Assembly (NCBI GenBank): GCA_016795425.1
Contig: JAEUHG010000087.1
Location: 1 to 64,000 of the forward strand
Origin: Verrucomicrobiales bacterium
GTDB taxonomy: Bacteria > Verrucomicrobiota > Verrucomicrobiia > Limisphaerales > CAIMTB01
Length of the DNA: 64,000 nucleotides
Direction: 5' to 3'
The notes beneath the pieces are model-generated. The model saw only the letters and a list, made by a program, of their open reading frames with translations, was not told the DNA's origin and did not search any database. The position numbers and the translations under genes are program-made. Positions 1 through 9,079 of the stretch are shown here, in pieces (the first letter of the stretch is position 1; each line of letters starts with the position of its first letter).

Positions 1-15
1 GCGAGGAGGGGGGAG

Positions 16-89
16 TGGAGCGGGCGAAGGGAATCGAACCCTCATAGCCAGCTTGGAAGGCTGGAGCTTTACCACTAAGCTACGCCCGC
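16..89 (-). tRNA. tRNA-Gly (anticodon TCC)
   Basis: On the minus strand the sequence folds as a full cloverleaf. The acceptor stem is GCGGGCG paired with CGCCCGC, the D-arm holds AGCTTAGTGGTAAAGCT, and the anticodon stem CCAGC/GCTGG carries the loop CTTCCAA, giving anticodon TCC. The T-arm contains GGTTCGATTCC. The discriminator is T and CCA is encoded at the 3' end, so the gene is 74 nt. TCC reads glycine codons GGA/GGG, and a U discriminator is usual for bacterial tRNA-Gly. It stands alone, transcribed away from the dihydroorotase gene. Confidence 0.95.
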
Positions 90-160
90 ACCATCTGCCG
101 GGGCCTATCGTTGACCCGCAGCGCTTGCGTTGTCAATTCGCGGCCCCCTAACCTGTCCTT

Positions 161-1576
161 ATGTCCGACCTGCTGCTGCGTGGCGGCCGAGTCATCGATC
201 CCGCGCACGACCTCGACGCGACGCGCGACGTCTTTATCCGCGACGGGAAGATTGAAGCCATGGCCCCATCCCTGGGCGACCATCCGGGCGTTCGTGGCGC
301 GGCGGTGATCGATGTTTCCGGCTTGGTGGTGACTCCCGGGCTCATCGATGTGCATGTGCATCTGCGCGAGCCCGGTCAGACCTCCAAGGAGAATATCCAG
401 TCGGGGGCAGCCTGCGCGGCGCGCGGCGGCTTCACGGCGGTGGTGTGCATGCCCAACACCAAGCCGGCGATCGATGATGCGGCGGTCGTGGGGTTGATTC
501 GGGATCGGGCGCGGCAGCAGGCCTGTGTGCGGGTGTACGTAACGGGCGCGATCACGAAGGACATCGCTGGCGAGAGCCTGGCGCCCATTGGCGCGCTGCA
601 CCGGGCGGGCGTGGTGGCCATCACCGACGACGGGCACTGCGTGCAAAACGGCGAATTGATGCGCCGGGCGCTCGAGTATGCGCGCATGTTTGACCTGCCG
701 GTGATGGATCATTGCCAGGACTACTCGCTCGTCAGCGAGGGGGTGATGCATGAAGGCTACTGGAACGTGGTCCTCGGGTTGCGCGGTTGGCCGGCGGTGG
801 GTGAGGACGCCATTGTGGCTCGCAACATCCTGTTGGCGGAACTCACCGGGACGCCGATTCACTGCCAGCATCTCAGTTCGGCGCGCAGCGTGGATTTGAT
901 CCGGCAGGCGCGGGCCAAAGGGGTCCCCATCTCGGGCGAGGCATGCCCGCATCACTTTGTACTCACCGACGCGGCGGTGGCGGGCAGCGACAAGTTTTGG
1001 GATGGGGACGGGGCGTCCTTGTTTGCCTCGACCCTGATGACGGCCCACGAGCGCCCGGTGTGGCCGTCGTACGATACGCACTTCAAGATGAACCCTCCGC
1101 TGCGTTCCGCGGAGGATCGGGCCGCCGTGATTGCCGGGTTGAAGGATGGCACCTTGGAGATCCTGGCGAGCGACCATGCGCCGCACTGCAACTACGAGAA
1201 GGATGTGGAATTCGACTTCGCGCCCTTCGGCATTCTTGGGTTGGAGACGGAATTGGGGTTGTGCCTGACCGAGTTGTATCATGCCGGCCACCTTTCGCTG
1301 CGCCGAGTCATCGAGCTCTACACCGCCAAGCCGGCGGCGCTGGTCCGACTCAAGGACGAGGAATCCGGGGCCCCGTTGGGTCGGTTGGACGTGGGAGGGC
1401 CGGCGGATCTGACCGTGCTGGATCCTGAGCGGATCTGGACCTACGACGTGAAAAAGACGGCGAGCAAGTCGGTGAATTCACCGTTCCATGGCTGGAAAAT
1501 GAAGGGCAAGGCGGTGGCCACACTCTGCCGCGGAAGCGTGGTATGGACGGAGCTGCCGTCCCTGCAGGGTTTGTAA
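161..1576 (+). CDS. pyrC: Dihydroorotase, class I
   Basis: Predicted cytoplasmic amidohydrolase of 471 aa that interconverts carbamoyl-aspartate and dihydroorotate in pyrimidine synthesis. Family motifs are in order: the HVHLREPG metal motif (His65, His67), PNTKPAID near 98-105, DDG with Asp156/157, His184 in DHCQD, His237 in the HCQHLS segment, and ASDHAPH near 336-341 with the catalytic Asp. A typical class I enzyme is about 425-430 aa. The extra length lies mainly around residues 275-308, an acidic and aromatic stretch just before MNPPLR. The ATG at 161 begins the conserved N-terminal strand (LLLRGGRVIDP). Related ureidolytic amidohydrolases (allantoinase, hydantoinase) are less likely because of the HLREPG and NPPLR motifs. 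Confidence 0.9.
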   Translation: MSDLLLRGGRVIDPAHDLDATRDVFIRDGKIEAMAPSLGDHPGVRGAAVIDVSGLVVTPGLIDVHVHLREPGQTSKENIQSGAACAARGGFTAVVCMPNTKPAIDDAAVVGLIRDRARQQACVRVYVTGAITKDIAGESLAPIGALHRAGVVAITDDGHCVQNGELMRRALEYARMFDLPVMDHCQDYSLVSEGVMHEGYWNVVLGLRGWPAVGEDAIVARNILLAELTGTPIHCQHLSSARSVDLIRQARAKGVPISGEACPHHFVLTDAAVAGSDKFWDGDGASLFASTLMTAHERPVWPSYDTHFKMNPPLRSAEDRAAVIAGLKDGTLEILASDHAPHCNYEKDVEFDFAPFGILGLETELGLCLTELYHAGHLSLRRVIELYTAKPAALVRLKDEESGAPLGRLDVGGPADLTVLDPERIWTYDVKKTASKSVNSPFHGWKMKGKAVATLCRGSVVWTELPSLQGL

Positions 1577-1577
1577 T

Positions 1578-1621
1578 CGGGGAAGGGTCGATTTTCCCCG
1601 CTTGCGACCTGGGAGGGGTCG
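1578..1621 (+). terminator. Two hairpins after dihydroorotase (terminator-like, no U tract)
   Basis: Just after the pyrC stop codon the sequence can form CGGGGAA paired with TTCCCCG (1578-1584 with 1594-1600), followed by CGACC paired with GGTCG (about 1605-1621). Neither has a following T run, so an intrinsic terminator is only possible. They could instead be processing or stability structures between pyrC and the next gene. Confidence 0.3.
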
Positions 1622-1643
1622 CGGGAATGATCCTGCCTCACGC

Positions 1644-2441
1644 ATGAAACTTCGCAGTTCCCTGTTGGTGGCAGCTTCGTTGCTGCCGTTGATAACCATG
1701 GCCGCCGACAAACCCGGATATACCGACACCCCTCAGTTGCCGGGCCAGAAATGGCGCGTGCACGACGCCGACCGTCCGCAACCTCGCATCGTGACGCCGG
1801 GGGCGTCCTTTAGTCAGGGAGCGCCGGCCCCGTCCGATGCGGTCGTGCTTTTCGACGGCAAAGATCTGTCCAAATGGACCAAGGACGGCGAACCCGCCCC
1901 GTGGAAGGTGGCGAACGGGTACATGGAGGTGGTGGGTAAAAGCGGCAGCATTCAGACCAAGGAAAAGTTCGGCAGCTTCCAATTGCATCTCGAGTATGCC
2001 ACGCCGAACCCGCCGCATGGCGACAGTCAGGCGCGGGCCAACAGCGGCGTCTTCCTTCACGGCTTGTACGAAGTCCAGGTCCTGGACTGCTACAACAACC
2101 CGACCTATCCGGACGGCACCGTAGGTTGCATTTACGGACAATGGCCGCCGCTGGCCAACGCTGCGAAGCCGCCCGGTGAATGGCATAGCTACGACATCAT
2201 CTTCGAGGCGCCCAAGGTGGAGGGCGGCAAGGTGGTGACTCCGGCGCACGTGACGGTCATTCTGAATGGCGTGGTGGCCCAGCACCGGAAGGAGATCATC
2301 GGACCGGTCCGCCATCGCGAGGTCGCCTCCTATGAGGCGAATACCCCAACGACCGGGCCCATTGGCCTTCAGGATCACGGGGATCCGGTGCGGTTCCGCA
2401 ATATCTGGGTGCGCCCGCTCGGGGAGTACGACAAGCCCTGA
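1644..2441 (+). CDS. DUF1080 / 3-keto-disaccharide hydrolase-domain secreted protein
   Basis: A 265-aa exported protein. The ATG at 1644 is chosen over an in-frame start 42 nt upstream because it begins a clean signal peptide (MKLRSSLLVAASLLPLITMAA, cleavage after about residue 21). The rest is one concanavalin-like DUF1080 domain. It begins at VVLFDGKDLSKW and carries the family signatures ANSGVFLHGLYEVQVLD and PPGEWHSYDIIFEAP, ending with FRNIWVRPLG. DUF1080 proteins are abundant in Verrucomicrobiota and Planctomycetes and some hydrolyse 3-keto-glycosides. The substrate here cannot be read from sequence. It lies 67 bp after pyrC but is functionally unrelated. Confidence 0.85.
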   Translation: MKLRSSLLVAASLLPLITMAADKPGYTDTPQLPGQKWRVHDADRPQPRIVTPGASFSQGAPAPSDAVVLFDGKDLSKWTKDGEPAPWKVANGYMEVVGKSGSIQTKEKFGSFQLHLEYATPNPPHGDSQARANSGVFLHGLYEVQVLDCYNNPTYPDGTVGCIYGQWPPLANAAKPPGEWHSYDIIFEAPKVEGGKVVTPAHVTVILNGVVAQHRKEIIGPVRHREVASYEANTPTTGPIGLQDHGDPVRFRNIWVRPLGEYDKP

Positions 2442-2454
2442 AGCGCGTCGCCTC

Positions 2455-2985
2455 TTATTCCTCCTCGGCCTTTGCGGGCGCGGTGCGTTTCCGGAGTTGC
2501 CGGGATTGCACGGCCAGCCCGCAGGCGAGGAGGAGGACGAACGCCACGGCGGGCCAGGGGTAGGGCGCCGGCAGGTGCTGTGCCAGAACCACCGCACCGG
2601 TGAGCGAGGAAAGCGCGACCAAGGCCCAATCGAAGAGCAGCAGCAGGAGGACGGCTCCCACGATGCCGCCCACCAGAAAGGCCAGCCAGGCCATGTCGGC
2701 GCCTCCCGTGGCCATGGCGACAGCATGTGACAGATAAGCGCCCGCGAGAGCGCCGCCGACACTGGCGGCGATTTTCTGGGCCACGACCGCGAGCACCGCG
2801 CCCGCAATGCCGCAGGCTAACGCGGCCACCTGCACGACCCACGGTTGGGTCTGGCCGTTGAGGAAGTGCGCCGTCAAGAGAGCGCCCACGATGAACCCTG
2901 CGCCGGCAACGAAGACCCAAAAGAGGCGCCGTCCGAAGAATAACATGGCCGCGCCCGCCACCAGAATCATGGGATTAAGAGGCAT
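2455..2985 (-). CDS. Small polytopic membrane protein (DUF4203/TMEM198-like)
   Basis: A 176-aa, highly hydrophobic protein with about six or seven predicted membrane helices separated by very short loops, ending in a charged cytoplasmic tail (SRQLRKRTAPAKAEEE). The pattern of Gly/Ala-rich helices (LVAGAAMLFFGRRLFWVFVAGAG at the N-terminus) resembles the DUF4203/TM198 group, whose function is not established. It is convergent with the DUF1080 gene (14 bp between stops) and lies just downstream, on the same strand, of the HerA-like ATPase gene. The family assignment rests on general resemblance only. Confidence 0.6.
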   Translation of the reverse strand: MPLNPMILVAGAAMLFFGRRLFWVFVAGAGFIVGALLTAHFLNGQTQPWVVQVAALACGIAGAVLAVVAQKIAASVGGALAGAYLSHAVAMATGGADMAWLAFLVGGIVGAVLLLLLFDWALVALSSLTGAVVLAQHLPAPYPWPAVAFVLLLACGLAVQSRQLRKRTAPAKAEEE

Positions 2986-3045
2986 GGGCGGAGGAGGGCG
3001 TGAGCGGGGGCGAAGTTGCAGTCATTCTCGGCGGGGAATTCTTAC

Positions 3046-4566
3046 TTAACGGCGCCGACCGCCAAAGATCGAGCCGAGAACTCCCCGAATGATCTCCCGT
3101 CCGATGGTGCTGCCGACCGTGCGCACGGCGCTCTTGGCCATGGTCTCCATCAGCGAATCGGGCTGGCGCCCGCGGCTTCGAGACGTCGCGGAGGGCAGGG
3201 TGGGTCCGGTGGCGGAAGGGGCGGCGGGCGATCCGAAGAGCCCACCCAGGAATCCGCCGCCGCCCGTTGCCGGCGCCGTGGGCCTCGAGCTGTGCGCCTG
3301 AGTGAGCTTCTCGTAGGCGGACTCGCGGTCGATGGCCGATTCGTAAACCCCGGCGACCAGGGAATTCTGCAGCAATTGCGAGCGTTGCTCGGCGGTAATG
3401 GGGCCGATCTGGCTGCGCGGCGGACAGATGAGTGCCCGTTCGACGACCGTGGGCTGTCCCTTCGCGTCCAGGAGCGAAACCAGAGCTTCGCCGACGGCAA
3501 GTTGGGTGATGGCGGATTCGGTATCGAACTTAGGGTTGGCTCGGAAGGTCTGGGCGGCGGCACGGACGTCCTTCTGATCCTTGGGCGTGAAGGCGCGGAG
3601 TGCATGTTGGACTCGATTTCCGAGCTGGCCGAGGACGTTGTCGGGAATGTCCTGGGAATTCTGGGTGACGAAGTAGATGCCGACGCCCTTGGAGCGGATG
3701 AGGCGGACGACCTGCTCGATCTTCTCCAGGAGCGCGGGAGGCGCGTCCTGAAAGAGCAGGTGCGCTTCGTCGAAGAAGAACACCAGCTTCGGTTTGGGCA
3801 GGTCACCGGCTTCGGGGAGGTTTTCGAACAACTCCGAAAGCAGCCACAGCAGCAAGGTGGCGTACACCTTGGGAGCGAGAAGCAGTCGATCGGCCGCGAG
3901 AATATTCACCACCCCATGGCCGTCCTGGCCGGTCTGCATGAGATCATCCAGGTTCAGCGCGGGCTCGCCGAAGAATTTGTCGCCGCCCTGTTGTTCGACC
4001 ATGAGGAGGCCGCGTTGGATGGCACCGACACTGGCACTGGAAATGTTGCCGTAGCGCGCGGTGAAGCCTGAGGCGTTTTCGGCGACATAGGTAAGAAGGG
4101 CGCGAAGATCCTTGAGGTCCAGCAGCAGCAAGCCGTGTTCGTCGGCCACGCGGAAGACGATGTTCAGAACCCCGGCCTGAGTGTCGTTGAGGGCGAGCAG
4201 GCGGGCGAGGAGGAGCGGTCCCATTTCAGAGACGGTGGCACGGATGGGATGGCCCTGGGTGCCAAAGACATCCCATAGAGTTGCGGGACAGCCGGCGAAT
4301 TGGAACTCCTCGAGCGCGAGGGCGCGGAGGCGTTCTTCGATCTTCGGCTTGGGTTGACCGGCCTGACTGATGCCGGTGAGGTCGCCTTTGACATCGGCCA
4401 GGAAAACCGGCACGCCACGTGCGCTGAACGATTCGGCGAGGACCTGCAGGGTGATGGTCTTTCCCGTGCCGGTGGCCCCTGCGATGAGCCCGTGCCGGTT
4501 GGCCATGGCGGGCAGCAGTTCCAGGGTCGAATCGCCGCGGCCAACGAGGATGGGAGGCACTTGCAC
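3046..4566 (-). CDS. HerA-like P-loop ATPase (DUF853)
   Basis: A 506-aa cytoplasmic ATPase. The N-terminal segment PILVGRGD...[17 protein letters not shown] contains Walker A at about residues 30-37, and [12 protein letters not shown] is a clear Walker B. These are typical of DUF853 HerA-helicase-like proteins. The C-terminus (about 420-506) is Gly/Pro/Ser-rich and ends in a basic tail (GSIFGGRRR), as in the family. The reading frame is open to 4752, but I place the start at the GTG at 4566 because homologues begin just before PILVG and because the divergent lipoprotein gene starts at 4659. DNA translocation is inferred from the family; the cellular role is unknown. Confidence 0.85.
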   Translation of the reverse strand: MQVPPILVGRGDSTLELLPAMANRHGLIAGATGTGKTITLQVLAESFSARGVPVFLADVKGDLTGISQAGQPKPKIEERLRALALEEFQFAGCPATLWDVFGTQGHPIRATVSEMGPLLLARLLALNDTQAGVLNIVFRVADEHGLLLLDLKDLRALLTYVAENASGFTARYGNISSASVGAIQRGLLMVEQQGGDKFFGEPALNLDDLMQTGQDGHGVVNILAADRLLLAPKVYATLLLWLLSELFENLPEAGDLPKPKLVFFFDEAHLLFQDAPPALLEKIEQVVRLIRSKGVGIYFVTQNSQDIPDNVLGQLGNRVQHALRAFTPKDQKDVRAAAQTFRANPKFDTESAITQLAVGEALVSLLDAKGQPTVVERALICPPRSQIGPITAEQRSQLLQNSLVAGVYESAIDRESAYEKLTQAHSSRPTAPATGGGGFLGGLFGSPAAPSATGPTLPSATSRSRGRQPDSLMETMAKSAVRTVGSTIGREIIRGVLGSIFGGRRR

Positions 4567-4658
4567 GCGGCGAGTTAAGCACAGCGAACCGCGCGGGCAA
4601 GCTAGGGGCGGGCGAGGTCGGACCTTGCTTCGGCGCCGCGGGTGCAGTAGGGGGCGGC

Positions 4659-5288
4659 ATGCGATTCCTTGTGCGGCCTTTGCTGTCCTTGGGCCTCGGG
4701 GTGTTTCTGTGGGGCGGTTGTGCCACGGTGGATCCACTGGCCCCCGCGACACGCGGGGAGGTGCGTCCGGGCATGGGCGTCGCCGAGGTTCGGGAACTCC
4801 TGGGGGCGCCGACGTACTACGAGCAGGCGCCGACGGGTCGGTTGGTGGAAACCTATGAAGTGCTGCAGACCATCTTCGGCAGCTACGGAGTGCGCGAGCG
4901 TGAAGAGGCGTTGGAAATCCGCCAATTCAGCGTTCGCTACGATTCCCAAGGCAGGGTGGAGAAGACCCTCCAGCATCGCGGTGTGCTCGAGGGATTCACC
5001 CGGTTGCACAGTCAGAGCCTGGGTACCGAGATTTCGCGCGAGCGATTGTCCCAGGTGCGTTCCGGCATCTCCACGAAGGCCGATGTGGAGGCGCTCTTCG
5101 GACCCGCGTCGCAGGCACGGCTGGACCCTGAGTCCGGGGTGCGCATGGAATGGATCTACCAGGTGGTCGAGTCCAGTGCCGTGACTCCCGGACGCGCCTA
5201 TCGATCGATCGAAGTGACGATCGACGATGCCGAGGTTGTGAAATCGGTGAAGGCCGTGGATCGGGTGTTTCCGGCGTGGCGGCGGTGA
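4659..5288 (+). CDS. BamE/SmpA-like outer-membrane lipoprotein with two repeats
   Basis: A 209-aa lipoprotein. The signal peptide ends in the lipobox LWGGC, with the lipidated Cys at about residue 21. The mature part holds two BamE-like (SmpA/OmlA) units. The first is [30 protein letters not shown], and the second is [18 protein letters not shown] followed by [13 protein letters not shown]. The pattern of a short helix, 'LLG.P' and then a strand with Tyr/Trp is typical. BamE-type domains bind other envelope proteins. A role as a Bam subunit is not shown, since this is a duplicated domain in a stand-alone gene. It is divergent from the HerA-like gene. Confidence 0.7.
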   Translation: MRFLVRPLLSLGLGVFLWGGCATVDPLAPATRGEVRPGMGVAEVRELLGAPTYYEQAPTGRLVETYEVLQTIFGSYGVREREEALEIRQFSVRYDSQGRVEKTLQHRGVLEGFTRLHSQSLGTEISRERLSQVRSGISTKADVEALFGPASQARLDPESGVRMEWIYQVVESSAVTPGRAYRSIEVTIDDAEVVKSVKAVDRVFPAWRR

Positions 5289-5310
5289 CCGATGGGAGAT
5301 GGGCGCCTGG

Positions 5311-7311
5311 CTACTTTCGAGGCCAATCGTCAGTACGAAACGGAACGGCAGGAAGTCCGGCGCCATTGTAGAGGTTGGCCACAGGATTGGCGTCCCAGGC
5401 GTAGCGGACGGCTTTCGGGGCGGCGACTTTGGTCGACGAAACCACGACGGTATCGCCGTCGACAACAGCGTCGGCCCAGACGAATTGGCGATCGTCGCCG
5501 GCGATGGCGAAGCCTTTGAGTGGACCGCCTTTCGCGGACAACCCGCCATCGACGTGATCGAACCGCAGTCGGATTTTTGAACCCTGAACGTCCATGGAGC
5601 GGTACCAGGGACCGGACCAAGGGAGCGTCTGTCCGTAGGTGCGCGCCAAGGCACTCAGGGCGAGACGGCGGCCGACTTCCTGTTTATTGCGCGGATGGAT
5701 GTCATCGGCGTCGCCGATATCGATGGCGAGGGCGAGGCCGGTGTTGGGCATGTTCTTTGCGACGTAGGCCTGGGCGTCGCGGAGTTCGGCCCAGGGATGA
5801 TCGCGGGGTTCGGGGTGGGTGGCGGTGAAATTGGCGAGTGAGACGATGTGGAAAGCAAGATCGCCATTGGCGAAGCGGGCGCGCCAGTCGCGGATCAACA
5901 GAGGCAGCAGGCCCCGGTACTGTCCGGCGCGGTCGGCGTTGGACTCACCTTGGTACCAGATGGCGCCGCGGACGCCGTACCCGGTGAGGGGCGCGATCAT
6001 TCCGTTGTAGAGCACGGTGACCGTGTTGGGATTGTTGGCGGGATAGGGCGGGTTGCTGCCGATCTTCGATTGCGGAACGGCGAGGCGACCCTGCCAGGTT
6101 CCCTCGAGGGCCAGTGCTTTGTCGGGTTGGTCGACGGGGAAGATCTTCAGTGTCTCGTTGGAGCCGACCAGGCCACCGTCGCCGCCGGTGTCGAGCACGC
6201 GGATGGCGAGGAGGTTGGTGCCAGCGCGGACGGCGGCGGCGGGGATGCGGTAGTCGCGCGGAGCGAGCCAATTGTCCATGCTACCAATCCGGACGCCATT
6301 CAGCCAGGTGGTGTCAATGTCATCGATGCGGCCCAGTTGCAGGGCCAATTCGCGCCCGGCCCAGTCCGGGGGGATGACGACGGTCCGTCGGAACCAGGCT
6401 ATCCCATCGAAGGCTTTCCAGCCGATGGCTTCGAACTCGGCGGGCAGCCGGACTTCGGACCATCCGTCGGAGGGGGCTTCGGGAGACTGCCACTTGCCTG
6501 AAGTACCGGGGTCGTGGGCGGCGTACCACCGCTCCAACCACTCGTCGATATTGCCTCGCGACAGGGTTTCGCCGAGTTCCTTGACGCTGCCGAGGGCCGT
6601 GCCGAATTCGGGCATGACATGCAGCGATTGAGCGCTGACCCAGGCTTCAGCGACCGTGCCGCCCCAGGAACTGTTGATGAGACCGATCGGGACCCCGAGG
6701 CGCTGGTTGAGTTCGCGGCCGAAGAAGTAGCCCACAGCGGAGAAGCCATTGACGGTTCCCGGAGCGCATTGCGTCCATTTGGATTGGGGGATCTCCTCCG
6801 GTGCGTAGGCGATTTTCTTGGGGACTTGAAAGAGGCGGAGCGAAGGGTGCGATGCGCGCGCCACTTCATCTTCGGGATTCAGGGAGGCGGCGACGGGCCA
6901 TTCCATGTTCGACTGGCCGGAACAGATCCACACGTCTCCGACGAGGAGGTCATTGATGACGGCGCGCTGGAGTCCGTCGCTGGAGGCGATGGTCATCGAG
7001 CGTGGCTCGGTCGAGGCGGCCATGGGAGCGAGACGGGCCATCCAGCGCCCGTCGTTGCGCGCGGTTGTCCGATCGCGTTGGCCGGCGAACTCGAGCCGGA
7101 TATTCGTGCCGGGGGCGGCCCAGCCCCAGACGGTGATGACCACGTCGCGCTGGAGGACGGCGTGGTCGGAGAAAAGGGGGTGGACAAACGGGCGAGAGGG
7201 CTCGGAAGCGGCCGCCGCGGCTGGGGCGGGGGGGAGGCTGCCGAGGAAGAGAGTCATGACGGACAGCGCGGTGCCGATGGCGGGGCGCAGGGTAAGACGG
7301 GAAAGGTCCAT
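5311..7311 (-). CDS. Sialate O-acetylesterase, secreted
   Basis: A 666-aa exported carbohydrate esterase. The ATG at 7311 starts a signal peptide (Ala/Pro-rich end at about residues 28-36), so 47 upstream in-frame codons are left out. SGNH-type blocks are visible: the nucleophile block CSGQSNMEWPV (Ser at about 134), SSWGGTVAEAW, the WYQGESNADR block, and the C-terminal DIGDADDIHPRNKQ with catalytic Asp and His. Between them is a beta-sandwich-like insertion (AWFRRTVVIPPDWAGRELALQLG) as in multidomain SIAE proteins. It removes O-acetyl groups from sugars such as sialic acid; the natural polymer here is unknown. It is divergent from the MFS transporter gene 110 bp away. Confidence 0.88.
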   Translation of the reverse strand: MDLSRLTLRPAIGTALSVMTLFLGSLPPAPAAAAASEPSRPFVHPLFSDHAVLQRDVVITVWGWAAPGTNIRLEFAGQRDRTTARNDGRWMARLAPMAASTEPRSMTIASSDGLQRAVINDLLVGDVWICSGQSNMEWPVAASLNPEDEVARASHPSLRLFQVPKKIAYAPEEIPQSKWTQCAPGTVNGFSAVGYFFGRELNQRLGVPIGLINSSWGGTVAEAWVSAQSLHVMPEFGTALGSVKELGETLSRGNIDEWLERWYAAHDPGTSGKWQSPEAPSDGWSEVRLPAEFEAIGWKAFDGIAWFRRTVVIPPDWAGRELALQLGRIDDIDTTWLNGVRIGSMDNWLAPRDYRIPAAAVRAGTNLLAIRVLDTGGDGGLVGSNETLKIFPVDQPDKALALEGTWQGRLAVPQSKIGSNPPYPANNPNTVTVLYNGMIAPLTGYGVRGAIWYQGESNADRAGQYRGLLPLLIRDWRARFANGDLAFHIVSLANFTATHPEPRDHPWAELRDAQAYVAKNMPNTGLALAIDIGDADDIHPRNKQEVGRRLALSALARTYGQTLPWSGPWYRSMDVQGSKIRLRFDHVDGGLSAKGGPLKGFAIAGDDRQFVWADAVVDGDTVVVSSTKVAAPKAVRYAWDANPVANLYNGAGLPAVPFRTDDWPRK

Positions 7312-7420
7312 GGTGCGTCGGAACGTTCTGGTGCACCGGATGATTGCGGGAATGGCGGCAAAGTCGATCCGGTATGAGGGAGGGCTTCCCGTGCGCGTGT
7401 CGATCGCGTACAACCGCCGG

Positions 7421-9049
7421 ATGAGTTCGGCTGGTCTCCGTTTGAACGCCACCCAATGGCTGATCTGCGTGATCGCTTCGATCGGCTTCGCGTTCGATAT
7501 CTACGAATTGCTGATGCTGCCATTGATCGTGGGGCCGGCATTGCAGGAGTTGCTGGGAGCGTTGCCTGGCACACCGGAATTTCAGATGTGGACCAGCCGC
7601 TTGTTTTACTGGCCGGCGATTTGCGGCGGTGTCTTCGGGCTGGTGGGCGGGTATTTGACGGATCGGTTGGGACGCCGGCGGGTCCTGACTTGGAGCATCA
7701 TGATTTATGCGGTGGGCGCCTTCCTGGCGGGATTCAGCACCACCGTATGGATGTTGCTGGTGTTTCGCTGTTTTGTGTTTGTGGGGGTTTGTGTGGAATT
7801 CGTCGCCGCGGTGGCATGGCTGGCGGAATTGTTTCCTGATCCCAAACAACGCGAACGGGTGCTGGGATACACGCAGGCGTTCTCTTCCTTTGGCGGACTG
7901 CTCATCGCGTTCGCCAACGGCCTTTGCGTCCAGTATGCCAGCCAGCTGCCGAGCATCGACCTCTTCGGATGGTTCGGGGATGGCATCAAGGACCACCACG
8001 CGGCCTGGCGTTATACGCTGATGACGGGATTGATCCCGGCGTTTCCGCTGCTGGTCATCCGGCCATTCCTTCCCGAGTCGCCGGCCTGGCAGCAGAAGCG
8101 CGCCTCGGGAACCTTGAAGCGCCCGAGCCTGGCGGAGCTGTTCACGCCGGAATTGCGACGCACGACGCTGGTGACCACGGCGATGTTTGCCATGAGCTAT
8201 GGCGCCGCGTTCGGGGCAATTCAGCATATCCCGCGCATTGTTCCGGGCCTTGCCGAAGTCAAGACGGCCTCTCAGGCGGCGGCAGCCAAGGCGGTGGAGG
8301 GCAAACCCGAAGACCAGCAGAAGCGACTTGCCACCCAGGCCACGCGGCGAGTGGAGCAGTCGGTGGCTGCCAAGGTGACGAAGGTGCAGGAACTGGGAGG
8401 ATTGCTGGGACGAGCGGTCATGGCGGCTTTGGCGGTCTCGATGTTGCTGGGTGGGGGATTGCGGTTCCGGACCCTGGCCGGGTGGAGCATCGCGGTGGCG
8501 TGGCTCTTGATGGAGGTCATGGCTGATTTTGGCGGCACTGCCGGTGAGCATCTGCTGCGCGCGGGCATAGCCCTGGCCGCCGGATCGTTGGCAGCGGGCG
8601 TGTTTTTTGTGCTGTCGACCGGCTTGCAGCGCCTGGTGAAGCCGACGGCGGGCAACTTGATCCGGGTGTTCCAGATTCCTGGACTGGTGGTGATCGGGGC
8701 GACCTTCGCCTATGCCGCCGTCACGGGGTTGACGCCGTTGAAGGTGGGGATCTTTCTCGCCGGTTTCTTCACGGTGGCGCAGTTCAGTTTTTGGGGGAAT
8801 TACCTCCCGCGGGTGTATCCGCTGCACCTCCGGGGAACCGGTGAGAGTTTCGCGGCCAACATTGGCGGACGATTGATCGGCACCTCCTTCGCGTGGGTGA
8901 CCGCCACCTTGGCCACGACCTCCGATCTGGCTCAGGCACCCGTCAAGCTCGCTTACACGGCGGCAGCCGTGGGTGTGGGTGTGTATGTGGTGGGATTGAT
9001 CCTGTCCTTCTTCCTGCCCGAGCCGCCCGCGGAGGAGATGAAGGACTGA
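7421..9049 (+). CDS. MFS transporter with a long central cytoplasmic insertion
   Basis: A 542-aa inner-membrane transporter. The N-terminal half has the MFS loop motif GYLTDRLGRRRVL after helix 2 and RCFVFVGVCVEFVAAVAWLAELFP in helices 4-5, as in sugar/metabolite:proton symporters. A long hydrophilic segment (about residues 275-325: AEVKTASQAAAAKAVEGKPEDQ and following) is inserted in the middle, rich in Ala, Lys and Gln. Two extra hydrophobic helices follow before the second MFS half (PRVYPLHLRGTGESFAANIGGR). The ATG at 7421 is chosen. The neighbouring sialate esterase hints at a sugar substrate, but this is inference only. Confidence 0.8.
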   Translation: MSSAGLRLNATQWLICVIASIGFAFDIYELLMLPLIVGPALQELLGALPGTPEFQMWTSRLFYWPAICGGVFGLVGGYLTDRLGRRRVLTWSIMIYAVGAFLAGFSTTVWMLLVFRCFVFVGVCVEFVAAVAWLAELFPDPKQRERVLGYTQAFSSFGGLLIAFANGLCVQYASQLPSIDLFGWFGDGIKDHHAAWRYTLMTGLIPAFPLLVIRPFLPESPAWQQKRASGTLKRPSLAELFTPELRRTTLVTTAMFAMSYGAAFGAIQHIPRIVPGLAEVKTASQAAAAKAVEGKPEDQQKRLATQATRRVEQSVAAKVTKVQELGGLLGRAVMAALAVSMLLGGGLRFRTLAGWSIAVAWLLMEVMADFGGTAGEHLLRAGIALAAGSLAAGVFFVLSTGLQRLVKPTAGNLIRVFQIPGLVVIGATFAYAAVTGLTPLKVGIFLAGFFTVAQFSFWGNYLPRVYPLHLRGTGESFAANIGGRLIGTSFAWVTATLATTSDLAQAPVKLAYTAAAVGVGVYVVGLILSFFLPEPPAEEMKD

Positions 9050-9079
9050 GCAGCAGGACGGCCGCCGCCTGGCCCGCAA

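Noticed and set aside
80..1291. 403-codon open frame opposite the dihydroorotase gene
   Set aside because: It mirrors the real gene in antisense; its Arg/His/Pro-rich translation has no domain and results from GC-rich third positions.
6950..9079. 709-codon open frame opposite the MFS transporter and part of the esterase
   Set aside because: It spans two recognised genes in antisense and its translation is low-complexity Arg/Gln/His-rich; a shadow frame.
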